64,000 nt of DNA from Adenophora triphylla var. japonica (GCA_022495995.1 JAFEMH010002606.1:62001-126000); one strand, 5' to 3'. Shown: positions 12,200 to 23,153, counted from the first letter of the stretch. The notes: generated by a model not told the origin, from the letters alone. Program-made: numbers and translations.

Positions 12200-13564
12200 T
12201 GATAGCGCGGAATTGTTCTATGTTATTCCTATGTTTTCCGATATTATTTTGTGTCATTTCCATGTAATTTGTTAGGTTTGATGTCTTATGAGTGATATTA
12301 TGTATTGTGAGGATTATGAGATAAAAGATGTAATTTGAGAGAATTTTTAGAGAGTTTTTGATATAAGTGTTTTTGGTCCTCATGAGTTGCTCGGGGACAT
12401 TAATTTTTTTTACCATGGAAGTCAAGCCAAGGAAGTCCGGAAGCAAGCCAAGGATTGAAGAGAAAATATGAAGAAATCAGTGCTTTTGCTTCAGGGGACG
12501 AGTCGTCCCCCTTTGGCCCAACTATTCCCCAAAGGGGACGCCGGGTCGAGAGAGGGATGCAAAAGGGACGAGTCGTCCCCCACATCACGACTCGTCCCCA
12601 TTGAAGGAAGACCAAGGGACGACTCGTGACCCTAGGGACGAGTCGTGCCCTGATCGCTGGAATGACGTAATTTTGCAATTTTCCTTATTTTTAATTTATT
12701 TTTCTTTTTCTTTTTAGCTAGGGTTTAGGGAGGAAGTATAAATACTTTCTCTGAGCAGTCTTTTTAGGTTATCTTTTCTTCTCATTAGTTTTTCAAAAAC
12801 AATATTCAAGCTTTGAATCTCCATGGAAGGCTAAATTCTCTTGCTTTGGATTTGTGATTTTTGAACCAACTTGATTATCAATTGAGGTTTGATTCCTTTT
12901 AATTATTCTTCCCTAATTGCAATTTTACTTGTGCTTATTTCAAATCAATTTCTAGGATTTTGAGAAATTGATCAATCCCTTAATCCTTTTAATTGATTAT
13001 TGCTAGATTTCCCTTTTATCGTGTCGGACTAGGGTTATCATTGTAGCACCTTCGTTATTCATGTATGTGTCATCTTGAATGGTGATTAAAAGTAAAATTG
13101 GCTTTAATTCTCTTTGAAACAATAATAGATTAATTCCTTGATCTTCATCTCTTAAAATTTCATCAATTTATATTTAGAACCTTGATCGTGTCGGCTAGGT
13201 TTTATTTATTAATTAGGGTTTGTAGTTGAGCGTGTCGCCGCTATTAACTACTATCAACGAAGAGATAGAGATTTTATATCTCGTGATCAAGTGATTAGGG
13301 GAGAGTACGAAAGAATCATTCCGGTGATATTGATTGATAGACGGGGATAATTTTGCATGTCCAAAGTGTTCTTTTACATTATTATTTATAATTTAGATTT
13401 TAAATTCCCGTCTTAGGATTTTAATCATTCAACAAACAAAAACCCCCCATTTGTGTGACTAGTTCGTAAGCAATACTGTTCCCTGAGATCGATCCTGGAC
13501 TTTCACTATCTACATTATTAGGAGTCCTTGTAGTAATTTGTAGGTGTTGCGATAAAGCCTACCA
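12200..13564 (+). repeat. Athila-like LTR, plus orientation (1365 bp)
   Basis: Begins TGATAGCGCGG after the Del LTR and ends GCCTACCA just before an Asp-tRNA primer site. TATAAATA at 12737-12744 gives the expected promoter in the plus orientation. The late part resembles U5 of Athila LTRs (CCCTGAGATCGATCCTGGAC). The U3 part carries a cluster of GGGACGAGTCGTCCC near-palindromes (12485-12660). No second full copy is seen at the far side of the insert. Confidence 0.8.
12485..12660. repeat. GGGACGAGTCGTCCC near-palindrome cluster in Athila U3
   Basis: Five or more copies of GGGACGAGTCGTCCC, its reverse complement or partial forms occur in ~175 bp. The 15-mer is symmetric around its central base. 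Confidence 0.85.
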
Positions 13565-13569
13565 AATTT

Positions 13570-13587
13570 TGGCGCCGTTGCCGGGGA
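13570..13587 (+). other. Primer-binding site complementary to Asp tRNA (Athila)
   Basis: TGGCGCCGTTGCCGGGGA lies five bases after the LTR end at 13564. This is the familiar Asp-tRNA primer site of Athila-lineage elements. Its plus orientation is opposite to the neighbouring pol frames. Confidence 0.9.
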
Positions 13588-14123
13588 GTTTTCGAAATTG
13601 GGTGAATTGAAGGCCAAAATTGAAGAGGGTGGGTCGGAATTAGGAAAATATGGTGGGTTAGGGCTTGGATTTCGAAGTAGAGGAGGGGAAATTGGGTAAT
13701 AATCGGATTTGGGTAGAGAGAGAAAGCTTGGGCCTTTAATGGAGATTGAAGGTTTTTAAAGATGGAGATGGGTATAGAGGGACTCGGTTTTGGCTAGGGA
13801 AGAGAAGGAGGGTGAAGATTTTGGTTGTAAGGGGTGGAGGATGGTGGATTTAGGTGGTGGGTATGGTGGATTCAAGTGGGTGTTGGTAGAGAGAGAGAGA
13901 AGAAGGAAGAGAGAACGACTGGGAAGAAGGGGGGCGACGGCTTAGGGTTTTTTTAAAACCCTTGATTTTCAATTTTTTTTTTTTTCTGAACAGGCCCCAA
14001 GGGACGAGTCGTCCCAAGGGGCACGAGTCGTCCCATTTTACCCCCTCTCTGATTCATGCGTCCCCCCTTTGGGGAATAGTTAGCTTTGCAAGGGGACGAG
14101 TCGTCCCCTGGGCCAATTTCATA

Positions 14124-14161
<38 letters not shown>

Positions 14162-14421
14162 CAGAACAGGCCCAGGCTTTGATCCTCATTCCTTGCTACT
14201 CCCTGCACACCACCACAAAACAAATACCTTTAGTAGCACCGATTCATAAAATGCTAAAAACAATAAATACAACAACAATAAAAACTAAGAATAACTGATT
14301 AAATCCCGGGTTGCCTCCCGGTTAGCCGCCCTTCTTTAACGTCTTTAGCTAGATCAAAGGCCGGGTAAGCCCCCGGCTAGCATCAAAGTTTTAAGTCTTT
14401 GACAAGACTCAGAAATAAGGT
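13588..14421. other. Non-coding join between Athila leader and inverted 3' untranslated region
   Basis: No supported gene. Plus-strand 13590-13950 is purine-rich, so its complement looks like a pyrimidine-rich untranslated leader. Bases 13990-14120, read on the minus strand, resemble the U3 palindrome cluster at 12484-12600, including AACTATTCCCCAAAGGG and then AGAGAGGG. A run of about 33 T lies at 14129-14161. Bases 14290-14380, read on the minus strand, contain the CGGGAGGCAACCCGGG element commonly found just after pol in Athila-type elements. Confidence 0.6.
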
Positions 14422-16728
14422 CTACTCATAACTAGGATTTTGGAGATAATGCACCTCCATATCCTCATTTATTCCCACGCCATCATGATACAATTTTAGG
14501 CGTTGACCATTTACTTTAAAAACCTTGTCTCCAGAGAGACTACTAATCTCAACCGCACCATGCGGATATACCTCCCTCACAATAAAAGGTCCGGTCCACC
14601 GCGACCTTAACTTTCCGGGAAACAACCGGAGACGGGAATCAAATAAAAGGACTTTTTGACCAACCTTAAAGTCCTTTCTATTGATCATTTTATCATGCCA
14701 AGCTTTTGCCCGCTCCTTATAAAGTTGGTTGTTCTCGTAAGCTTCTCTCCTGATTTCATCCAACTCACTTAATTGCAATTTTCTCTCCTCACCGGACCCA
14801 TCTAGGTTCATATTAAATTTTTTTATGTCCCAAAATGCTCTATGTTCCAACTCCACCGGTAGATGGCATGGCTTCCCAAACACTAACCGATATGGGGACA
14901 TACCGATAGGTGTCTTATAAGCCGTCCGGTAGGCCCACAAAGCATCATCAAGTCTAAGACTCCAATCCTTCCTAGATGGATTCACAGTTTTCTCAAGAAT
15001 GGACTTGATCTCCCGGTTGGATACCTCCGCTTGGCCATTAGTTTGGGGGTGATAGGCGGTCGAAATCTTATGAGTAATATGATATTTCTTAACCAAAGCT
15101 TCGACCGTCCTATTACAAAAATGGGTCCCCCTATCACTAATGATGGCCCTAGGCATACCAAACCTACTCACAATGTTGGTCTTAAGAAAATTGACCACTA
15201 CCCGTGAATCATCGGTGCGTGTGGGGATTGCTTCAACCCACTTGGAAACATAGTCAACCGCCAACAAGATATACAAGAAGCCAAAAGAATTGGGAAAAGG
15301 ACCCATAAAGTCGATTCCCCATACGTCAAAAATCTCACAATTTAAGACGAAGTGTTGTGGCATCTCATCACGTCGACCAATGTTACCAACTCTTTGACAC
15401 CTATCACAAGATTTGCAAAAATTATATGCATCATAGAACATGGTAGGCCAATAAAAACCACTCTCAAGCACTTTCCTCACCGTATTTCTAGCACCGAAAT
15501 GACCACCGCATGCATGCTCATGACAAAATCTAAGGATAGAATGAATCTCACTATCGGCTACACACTTACGGATCACTTGGTCCGCACAATGCCTCCACAA
15601 ATAAGGCTCATCCCACACATAATATTTTGCCTCAGTCCGGATTTTATCCTTCTTAGATTTATTAAGTCCTGGAGGGAACTTTTGAGACACAAGAAAATTG
15701 ACCAAATCTGCATACCACGGTGCAGACGACTGAACCACCCAAAGAGACTCATCGGGAAACTCACCCCGAATTGAACAATGATTAGAGGGCTCATCCTCTT
15801 TAAGCACAAGACGACTCAAATGGTCGGCCACAAGATTCTCGGCCCCCTTCTTATCTTTCACCTCGATATCAAATTCACTCAATAAAAGGATCCACCTAAT
15901 AAGTCTAGGTTTCGCCTCTTTCTTGGTCATAAGATACTTAAGAGCAGCATGGTCGGTGTAAACAATGACTTTGGTGCCTAAAACATATGACCAAAACTTC
16001 TCAAGAGCAAACACAACCGCCAACAACTCCTTCTCGGTTGTGGTATAATTCCTTTGGGCATCATTGAGGGTCATAGAAGCATAATAAATGACATGGGATG
16101 CCCTCTCAACCTTTTGACCCAAAACAGCCCCAACCGCATAATCACTAGCATCGCACATGATCTCGAAGGGGCGAGACCAATCGGGTGCTTGAATTATGGG
16201 GGTGGTGGTCAACCTAGACTTCAACTCATCAAACGCTCCCTTACACCTCTCATCAAAATGAAAATCAACCTCTTTTTGTAATAAAATGCATAGAGGAGAG
16301 GCGATTTTTGAAAAATCCTTTATGAAGCGCCGGTAAAACCCCGCATGACCGAGGAAAGACCGGACCTCACGCACATTAGTGGGATAGGGAAGGGAAGAAA
16401 TGACATCAATTTTTGCCTTATCAACCTCTATGCCTTTCTTTGACACCACATGACCCAACACAATGCCTTGCTCAACCATAAAATGGCATTTTTCATAATT
16501 CAAAACCAAGTTTGTTTCAATGCAACGGTCCAAGACAAGAGCAAGGTGAGCAAGGCATTGGTCGAATGAGTCTCCATGAACAGTGAAATCGTCCATAAAG
16601 ACCTCCATGAAATTCTCAACAAAGTCGGAAAAGATGCTCATCATACACCTTTGAAAAGTCGCAGGTGCATTACACAATCCAAACGGCATCCTCCGATATG
16701 CAAAGGTGCCAAAAGGGCAAGTAAACAT
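14422..16728 (-). pseudogene. Athila pol: reverse transcriptase 3' part, RNase H and integrase
   Basis: A 768-codon open frame. Reverse transcriptase: [12 protein letters not shown], then VFMDDF at residues 43-48, the catalytic box in its Athila form. RNase H: D193, E234, D259 and D302 in [21 protein letters not shown] and ADHLSR. Integrase: an HHCC zinc site (H406, H410, C441, C444), then D473 (GIDFMGPF), D532 (SDRGTHF) and E568, the DD35E core. The frame ends with a basic C-terminal domain at a TGA. All catalytic residues of this part are present. Two frameshifts just upstream (about 16760 and 16828) cut it off from the reverse transcriptase fingers, so the polyprotein is broken. Confidence 0.92.
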
Positions 16729-16830
16729 AGTTTTCTCTTGGTCTTCCGGGGCAATAGGTATTTGAAAATACCGGAATAACCATCAAGAAAACGTAATACG
16801 CCCTTCCTGGCTAACCTTTCAAGCATTTGA

Positions 16831-17769
16831 TCAATAAAGGGGAGGAAAATGATCCTTACGTGTTACCTCATTAAGGCGCCGAAGGTCGATGCACACTCGC
16901 CAACCCGTTTGCTCCCGGATTGGCACCAACTCTCCCTTATGATTTATTGAGACGGTGATCCCGCCTCGCTTTGGAACACACTGAGTGGGACTCACCCACT
17001 TACTGTCGGATATGGGGTTAATGATCCCCATCTGCATTAACTTCAGCACTTCCTTTTTTACCACCTCCATCATTGGTGGATTCATCCTCCTTTGCGGTTG
17101 CTTAACCGGCTTTGCATCATCCTCCAGAACAATCTTATGTGTACACAAAGATGGACTTATGCCTTTAAGATCGGCAATAGTCCATCCAATTGCCTCCTTC
17201 CTTGCCCGAACCACCTCTACCAGTTTCTCTTCCTGCACCTCATTCAGCTTGCTTGAGATTACCACCGACAACGTATCATTCTCTCCCAAGTAAACATATT
17301 TCAACCCCTCCGGTAGGGTCTTCAACTCGAGCTCAGGTGCCTTCTCAATAGATGGCACGGGCTTTCCTGGCGGAATCTCTAACTGCACCTTCACATACCC
17401 CGGATTATCACCTGATAAGCTCATTACTGCTTTCTTCAGACTGTCGGAAATTTCAAAATCCAACTCCGCCAACCCCAAGGCATTCTCTAAAACTGCCTTC
17501 AAATCATCATTGGTATTGCTCACCTCAAAAACATCCTCTACCACAGGCTCAATTACATCCATGAAACATAAGGAGTGGACGTCCTTTGGGTATTTCATGG
17601 AGTCAAAGATGTTAAACTCCATGACCTGCCCATCGAACTCCATAGACAACGAACCATTGGCCACATCCAACTTGGTTCTAGCTGTAGACATGAAAGGCCT
17701 TCCAAGAAGAATGGGGGCCTTAGGATCAGAATCCATATCCAACACGTAAAAATCAGCCGAAAAAATCAT
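16831..17769 (-). pseudogene. Athila protease C-terminus and reverse transcriptase N-terminus
   Basis: The frame opens in the protease flap and tail (ADFYVLDMD, ILLGRPFMSTAR), then a linker. The reverse transcriptase start follows: WTIADLKGISPSLCTH, QRRMNPPM, VKKEVLKLMQMGIINPISDS, and WRVCIDLRRLNEVTRKDHFP. It ends at a frameshift where the conserved sequence should continue. A short stretch in another frame (about 16760-16826; [19 protein letters not shown]) bridges to the downstream pol frame. These are single-base type breaks, so the lesion looks recent relative to the overall protein similarity. Confidence 0.9.
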
Positions 17770-17845
17770 CTTACCAACCCGGACGAGAACATCCTCTACT
17801 AACCCCTTCGGATAAGCGTTGGGCCAGGTCGGCCAGTTTGTATAA

Positions 17846-18553
17846 TTACCGGGTGTCTTGCAATGGCCCCAATTTTAGGTTCTCAAACAATGTGTAAGGC
17901 ATCACATTGATTGAAGCCCCCAAATCGAGCATTGCCTTGTGCTCAGATGAATCCCCTAGAGAAATAGGGATCACAAACATTCCCGGATCATTGCACTTCT
18001 TAGGCAACTTCCTCGATAAACGGCGAAACATGCTCATGAACCTTTGCCTTTTTCGACTCCTCAACCTCTGGTCTCTCTTAGTGGTACACGGCTCCTTCAA
18101 ACTTGGCATACCTCGGGACGGTGCGAAGAAGGTCCAGAACGGAATGTTCACCTCAAGCCTCTTGAAAGTATCAAAAATTGCCTTGTCGGGCTCGGGTTTC
18201 CTTGACTCTCTCAAGGCTTGAGGAAACGGCACATCGGCTCTACTACTGGTGGCCGGCTCGGATGCGGTACCCTTCTCTTCCACGACTTTTTCTGTCGGCT
18301 CAGTCTTCTCAACCTCTAACTTCGGTTCCTCGTTGATCACTGTGTCTATCAACTCCTTACCACTCCTCAGTGTTACAGCACTCACGTTTTTCTGATTTGG
18401 ATTCGGTTCTGTCCTTGATGGCAACTTTCCCAAATTCTGAGCCTCCAATCTACCCACCGCATCTGCAATCTGTCCCATCTGCCTCTCAAGACCACTGATA
18501 CTCGTATCAGTCCTCTGCTGATACTGCTGAAGACCGCTAGATAAGGTGCTCAT
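17846..18553 (-). pseudogene. Athila gag C-terminal linker and aspartic protease active site
   Basis: Begins with a Gln-rich coiled stretch (LERQMGQIADAVGRL), then the VTLRSGKEL motif and a proline-rich linker. The protease follows, with LDLGASINVMP near the end: the D-L-G-A active-site loop of Athila proteases. The frame breaks ~10 residues later, and the protease tail resumes in the next frame (17769). No CCHC knuckle is visible. Confidence 0.85.
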
Positions 18554-18621
18554 CTAGAAACGTCCTCATCTCATCCTATTGATTAAAAGAGCCCTGCTGG
18601 CCCTGGTTCTGCTCTGCCTCA

Positions 18622-19641
18622 TCATGACCGCCACACTCCCTGCTCCCCGCTTCCCGATCCACGATCCTCATCATCATCCTCCCCAACAGGATCCATCTCA
18701 TCCTCAACCCCAGGCATACGCCAATGCCTAGCGTGTGTACCAATCGGAAATGCGGCTCCTGCCGTGCAAGTAAACGTCTTCCTCGGATCACCATACTCAA
18801 ATAATAAGGAAAAGTTGCCCGCTCCCCTCGGATCCCTTGCAAACTTGTCATATTGAATAAGCCACTCTCTCGAATATAGGCTTGTGCCCCCTGTCAACTT
18901 CACCGCCTCGGGCTTTAAATCCCCCACACAGGCCACTGCAATCATAGTGATCATCCCGCCTACAGAAATGTTGCCCTTTTTTGTAAGGGCAAATGCCTCA
19001 CATCTCCTCACAAAGATATCCACCCAATCAGGGACCACCTGGTAACTCCTCAACCCCGTGCGCAAAAGATTTATCATAGCAAGATTTAATTGCGCAGGCT
19101 CCCCATTCGCCAACCAGGTCATAGCCAATCCTCTATAAAACAACTTCCAAGCCGGGTGAGACAAAGAAGAAGCCCTAAGAAAATTTTTAGTGCAAGGCAA
19201 CCCCGTAAGATCCGTAAAGAAGAAGCAGCTAGCCCCATCCATATCCAACCAATCTCCCCTCGGCTGGTCAACCCCCAGAATCTCCCTCAACTCATCATAG
19301 CTCACTCTAAAAACTTCATCATCAACATGAAACCGAATAGTATTGGCATTTGCCCCCTTTCCTACCTCCAAAGTTGAGAGAAATTCCAGTGAATATCGCA
19401 AATAAGAATTCGCTCTCTTCCCCAAGAAAGTTCCCAACCCGGCTTGGTTCATTAAATCTGCAACTAATGTTTCTAAACCCAAATCTCTTAACACCGGCAT
19501 ATGGAGGAAGGTGGTGACTTGAATTTTCCTACTCTCCAAATTCCGCCACCTTTTCTTTTGAGCGGAAGACAAATTGAGTAAACCCATATAAGGTAGGGAA
19601 GCATTGGGTTGAATGGGATCATATTGGGCAAGTAAGGCCAC
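18622..19641 (-). pseudogene. Athila ORF1-like protein preceding protease
   Basis: This ~335-residue frame has the layout I associate with the ATHILA ORF-1 family: LSSAQKKRWRNLESRKIQ near the start, then FLHMPVLRDLGL, a TFLGKRANSYLRYSLEFLS block, and FRVSYDELREILGV. An acidic tail (EDDDEDRGS) follows. The first few codons come from the flanking Del LTR; the start at 19641 is a GTG in that flank, so the element sequence really begins near 19625. The normal capsid domain of Athila Gag was not found between here and the protease. The family assignment is from pattern memory and should be checked by profile search. Confidence 0.6.
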
Positions 19642-19972
19642 TATGTATCATAAACCATTCCTACTTAGTCATTATACAACCTTGAATAATCTTAATAAAA
19701 GTTCAAGATCTACTTCCCAAGTTTGAACTACTTTGGCAAAGTTACTAATCAAGCCTATTAACCATTTTTCGGACCATATTTAAACTACTTCCACTAATCC
19801 ATTTTGATTAAATAAGACGTCGTTGCGTGGCCAAAGTATTCTACTTTAATCTAAGTTAAAAAGGATTAATTCATATCCGGTTTGGATTAGGTTCTACTAA
19901 TTTATAATGGTTGGGAATCATGCCACGAGGTTGTTGGTAAAAATCAGCAAGAAAATTAACTGAGGGGATCTG

Positions 19973-20163
19973 GTGACATGGGCGATCGCCCATGTCACTT
20001 GGGCGACCGCCCAAGAGAGATTACAAAAGGGTACACATGCTTCTGCAGGGATGGGCGACCGCACAAGGTAACTTGGGCGACCGCCCAAGAAGGTTTTCAA
20101 GGCACTCCAAATTCTGATCACATGGGCGGCCGCTCAAGCCCCTCATGGGCGACCGCCCAAGTC
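19973..20163. repeat. GGGCGACCGCCC palindrome cluster, second Del LTR
   Basis: Counterpart of 6119-6312, with the first site changed to GGGCGATCGCCC. That single-base change keeps the palindrome. Confidence 0.85.
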
Positions 20164-21305
20164 AATTTCCAGCAACACCCGATTTCTAAACCCCTTTTTC
20201 ACATAGTTTCCTTTCCCCATAATTCTTTTCCATTTTTGATGCTCATGAAAGAATCCCAAATATTTACTACTTCATTCTAAATCAATCAAACCCAAACAAC
20301 ATAAACCTAAATCCTATACAACTTGATTTCCTATACATTTCCCTACCACATTCCTAGTTCAATCATCTTCATTTAACTTAACCCATTTTCTCCCACTTCT
20401 TGATCATCTTCTATGAACAACAACATCCTTCCATAACATTAACCAATTCCTCCACTCTAAGAAGGTTTCCGAAGCATCAAACAATCATTTAACAATAATA
20501 ACAACATTCATAGTTCATGAACATTTAAAGAAGGGAAAGTCATAATAACTCACTTGGCAAATATGGAATGGAATGAGGATTTTCTTAGCTTGATGTGCTC
20601 CCCTCCTCACCCCGATCAAGAAAGTACACTCGGATTGCCAAATGGAGAAGAATTGAATTCTCTAGGGACTTGGAAGGTGAGGCTTCAAGAAGGAGCTTCC
20701 ATGGAATTTCTTAGGAAGAAGTAAGAAGAATGAAGAAGAAGAGAATTATGAGGTGAAAGTAAGGAGGATGGAAGAAGTATGGGAGGAGTATGGAGGGAGG
20801 TTGACTAAGGAGGTGAAAGATAGGGTTTTAAGGATATGGCCCCCATCCCCTTTTAAATAAAATCTTTCAATTTCTTACACTCAACCCCTAAATGTTTTAA
20901 TAAATGAATTTAAATTCTTTTCTTCTTTCCCTTACACAAAGAAGCCTAACTACCCACATTTTATTTATTTTATCCATTTCTATTATTATACTACTCCCAA
21001 GATGCTTTATTTTATTTTCCTAGAAATCCTAAGGATTCTAAATTATTTTCTAACCATCTCATCTTAATATTAAGAAATTAAAGACATAAAATGATCACAT
21101 AAGATTAATAATAATATTAAAAGCATATAATATGATACTAAAATAGTGCCTAGGGTTAGGGTCGTTACAAGTTAGGTCCAAAACTAACGAGGTTAGTTAG
21201 AAACTTAACGAAACATGACAAAACTGATATGCTTTCATCAAAACACAAAAGAGAGACGAAGAGTAGTGTAATCATGAATTATTGGTTCAGAATGGGGTGT
21301 CTACA

Positions 21306-21699
21306 CTAGGGCACGTTGAGCACTGAGAGGGCGCCAAGTTAATTTTGTTGAGAAAGGTTGGTAAGGATACATTATGTAAATGTATGACCTTGGGTAGTAT
21401 TCCTAGACTTGATGTTATCCTTATTTTGCAATTTCTAAAAGGGTTTGTAAATATTTTTCATTTGGGAACTAGGTTCCTTGATTTGTAAATAAGTGTGTGG
21501 GATTTGTAAATGGTTTGTATGTGGAGTGAGTTAAGTTTGAAGTTAAATGGTTAAATTTCTTTCATAGTAAGTTAGAAAAGTTCTAAATGTTAAACAGGTT
21601 TGTAAAATTACGACTTTTTAAAAAGTACATTACGAATTTTTTTCTTGAAATGGGTCTTCAGCACGTGTCTCGGCGTGTGGCCAAGTAGGTCCACGGTTC
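21306..21699. other. Stretch without a recognised gene
   Basis: Sequence between the Tat-1 LTR start and the copia RNase H fragment. It may be decayed copia pol, but no conserved motif was seen. Confidence 0.4.
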
Positions 21700-22185
21700 G
21701 AGGCGCATCATGCTTACTGTGACTCTGATTGGGCCAGCTGCCCCATTACTCGTTGCTCCTTGATGGCGTACGTTGTGTTCTTGGGTAGGTCTCCCGTTTC
21801 ATGGAAGACTAAGAAGCAAACCACCATTGCTCGCTCTTCGGCCGAAGCTGAGTATCGCTCTATGACAAGCGCAACATGTGAACTTACATGGATGTGTGGT
21901 CTCTTGTTATCCTTTGGGATCACTCTCTCAGATATTATGACTCTCTTGTGTGATAGTTAGTCAGCTATACACATCGCTCATAATCCTGTTTTTTATGAGC
22001 GCACTAAACATATCGAGGTTGATTGTCACCTTGTTCGTGACGCCATTCAGTCTGGCCTCATCTCTACGAAATATGTTTCCACTTCTGCTCAGTTAGCAAA
22101 CGTTCTTACAAAGGTGCTTGGAACTCGACAATTCACTATCTTACTTGACAAGTTGGGCATTTGTGACCTTCACACTCCAACTTGA
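21700..22185 (+). pseudogene. Ty1/copia pol 3' end (RNase H)
   Basis: The translation runs YCDSDWASCP, then [53 protein letters not shown] and [12 protein letters not shown]. This is the standard C-terminal RNase H of plant copia elements. An in-frame TAG at 21958-21960 replaces the glutamine codon usually found before SAIHIAHN. It ends with TGA at 22183-22185, directly at the polypurine tract. Everything 5' of RNase H is missing. Confidence 0.9.
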
Positions 22186-22610
22186 GGGGGGGGGGTTGGA
22201 GGAGTGCCAAGATGATGGAGGAGCGCCAAGATGAGATGAGATCCCTAGGGGAGGAGCGCCCTAGGAGCGCCAAAAGATCCACGGAGGTGCCATGAAGAGC
22301 TGAACCAAGGAAGGACGCTGGGAGGAGCTGTGGGGCACTAGGAGGGAGGCACTAGGAGAGAGCTCGCGGGATATACTCTTGTCCCTCTTTGTATATATCT
22401 TGTTCTCACTTATGCATTAGTTAGTTAGCGTAATTATAGGGATTGATAATGTATATCAAGTAGTTAGCGTAATTGTAGGGATTGATAGCGTAATTGGAGG
22501 GATTGATTTTTATCAAGATCTTATCAAGATCTCTAGCTTGTATATAAAGTCATTGATGACATTAGAATGAACAAAGAAAATTCTATCCTCTCCCACTCTT
22601 GATTTCTAAC
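22186..22610 (+). repeat. Copia polypurine tract and 3' LTR
   Basis: A run of ten or more G closes the coding region. The LTR appears to start TGGAGGAGTGCC at 22197 and end near CTAAC at 22610. It contains repeats of GGAGCGCC and GGCGCTCC-type motifs near its start and a TTGTATATAAAG promoter-like motif at about 22539. The 3' boundary is approximate. Confidence 0.6.
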
Positions 22611-22728
22611 TGATCCCATTGAATATAAAAATAATATAAAATTGTTATTTTGGGACATTATAAATCGAGCAAAAGATGCTCAAAATAGTAAATTATGCTA
22701 AGGCGGGTAGGACTAAGAGAGTATATTA

Positions 22729-23153
22729 CTCCCTCTGTTCCAGACCAAGAGTCCTACTTTCCCTTTTGGTCCGTACCAGACCAAGAGTCCCTTTCCTTAA
22801 ATGGCAAGTTTTTGAATATATTTATACCCTTATAATTTAATATATTTACTAAAAAACCATTCATTATACCCTTATAAAGTTAACATATTTTAAAAAAAAA
22901 CAATCATTAACTTACTATTCCTCCCACTCATTCTCTCTCCTATTAAAAAACCAATCATTAACTATTATTTCCTACCCCATATTACAAAAAAATCATTCAT
23001 TATACCCTTATAAAGTTAACATATTTACAAAAAATAAATAATCATTAACTACTAGTATTTCATATCCCACATTTAACTTTTATTCATTTTTTTAAAAAAA
23101 ATCTTAAAAAGCGAGAAATTCCTTTGAGGATCCTTGGTCTGAGACGGAGGGAG
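22729..23153. mobile_element. Stowaway-like MITE (425 bp, TSD TA)
   Basis: Terminal repeats CTCCCTCTGTTCCAGACCAA and the complementary TTGGTCTGAGACGGAGGGAG, flanked by TA on both sides. Non-coding. It shares the internal core CTCCCACTCATTCTCTCTCC with other MITEs in this window. Confidence 0.85.

Larger units (their letters stand above)
12200..19625. mobile_element. Athila-like composite insert: plus-strand LTR and PBS joined to minus-strand coding region
   Basis: The insert interrupts the Del 5' LTR. Its left part (LTR, primer site) reads plus and its right part (ORF1-like, protease, pol) reads minus. There is no LTR at the right edge. A 91 bp direct duplication of host LTR flanks it instead of the usual 5 bp. 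It is either a rearranged single element, two elements joined, or an assembly artefact. Confidence 0.75.
4465..21169 (-). mobile_element. Del/Tekay-like chromovirus (Ty3/gypsy) with both LTRs
   Basis: Both LTRs begin TGTAACGACCC and end CCTCACA on the minus strand (4465-7314 and 10801-21169, the latter split by the Athila composite). The 5 bp AGTTA flanks the element on both sides (4460-4464 and 21170-21174), a proper target-site duplication. The initiator-Met primer site TGGTATCAGAGC is at 10787-10798. The polypurine tract and the hallmark GGGACGAATTT just before it are at 7315-7350. The internal region is only ~3.5 kb, against 5-6 kb in complete relatives, so much of pol is deleted or unrecognisable. 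Confidence 0.9.
10801..21169 (-). repeat. Del element 5' LTR, split by the Athila composite
   Basis: Two arms, 10801-12199 and 19626-21169, together match the 3' LTR. Bases 12109-12199 are repeated at 19626-19716, so 91 bp of LTR appear on both sides of the insert. Both copies share CCTACTTAGTC where the 3' LTR has CCTACCTAGTC. The duplication therefore arose inside this LTR, not by joining two different element copies. Confidence 0.9.
1254..21305 (-). mobile_element. Tat-1: degraded Tat-lineage Ty3/gypsy retrotransposon, interrupted
   Basis: Read on the minus strand: 5' LTR beginning TGTAGACACCCC at 21305 and ending ...CTACA at 3584, primer site at 3561-3583, a repeat-bearing leader (1902-3530), then the gag fragment. 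The LTR is split by the Del element (4465-21169). Without that insert and one TSD copy the LTR is ~1.0 kb. The LTR contains TATAAATA on the minus strand (4210-4217). The primer site matches that of Tat-2 at 61250, which supports the lineage call. The rest of the element is lost or lies left of the window behind the hAT insertion. Confidence 0.7.

Noticed and set aside
15352..15774. 140-codon plus-strand frame
   Set aside because: Shadow of the Athila integrase frame on the minus strand.
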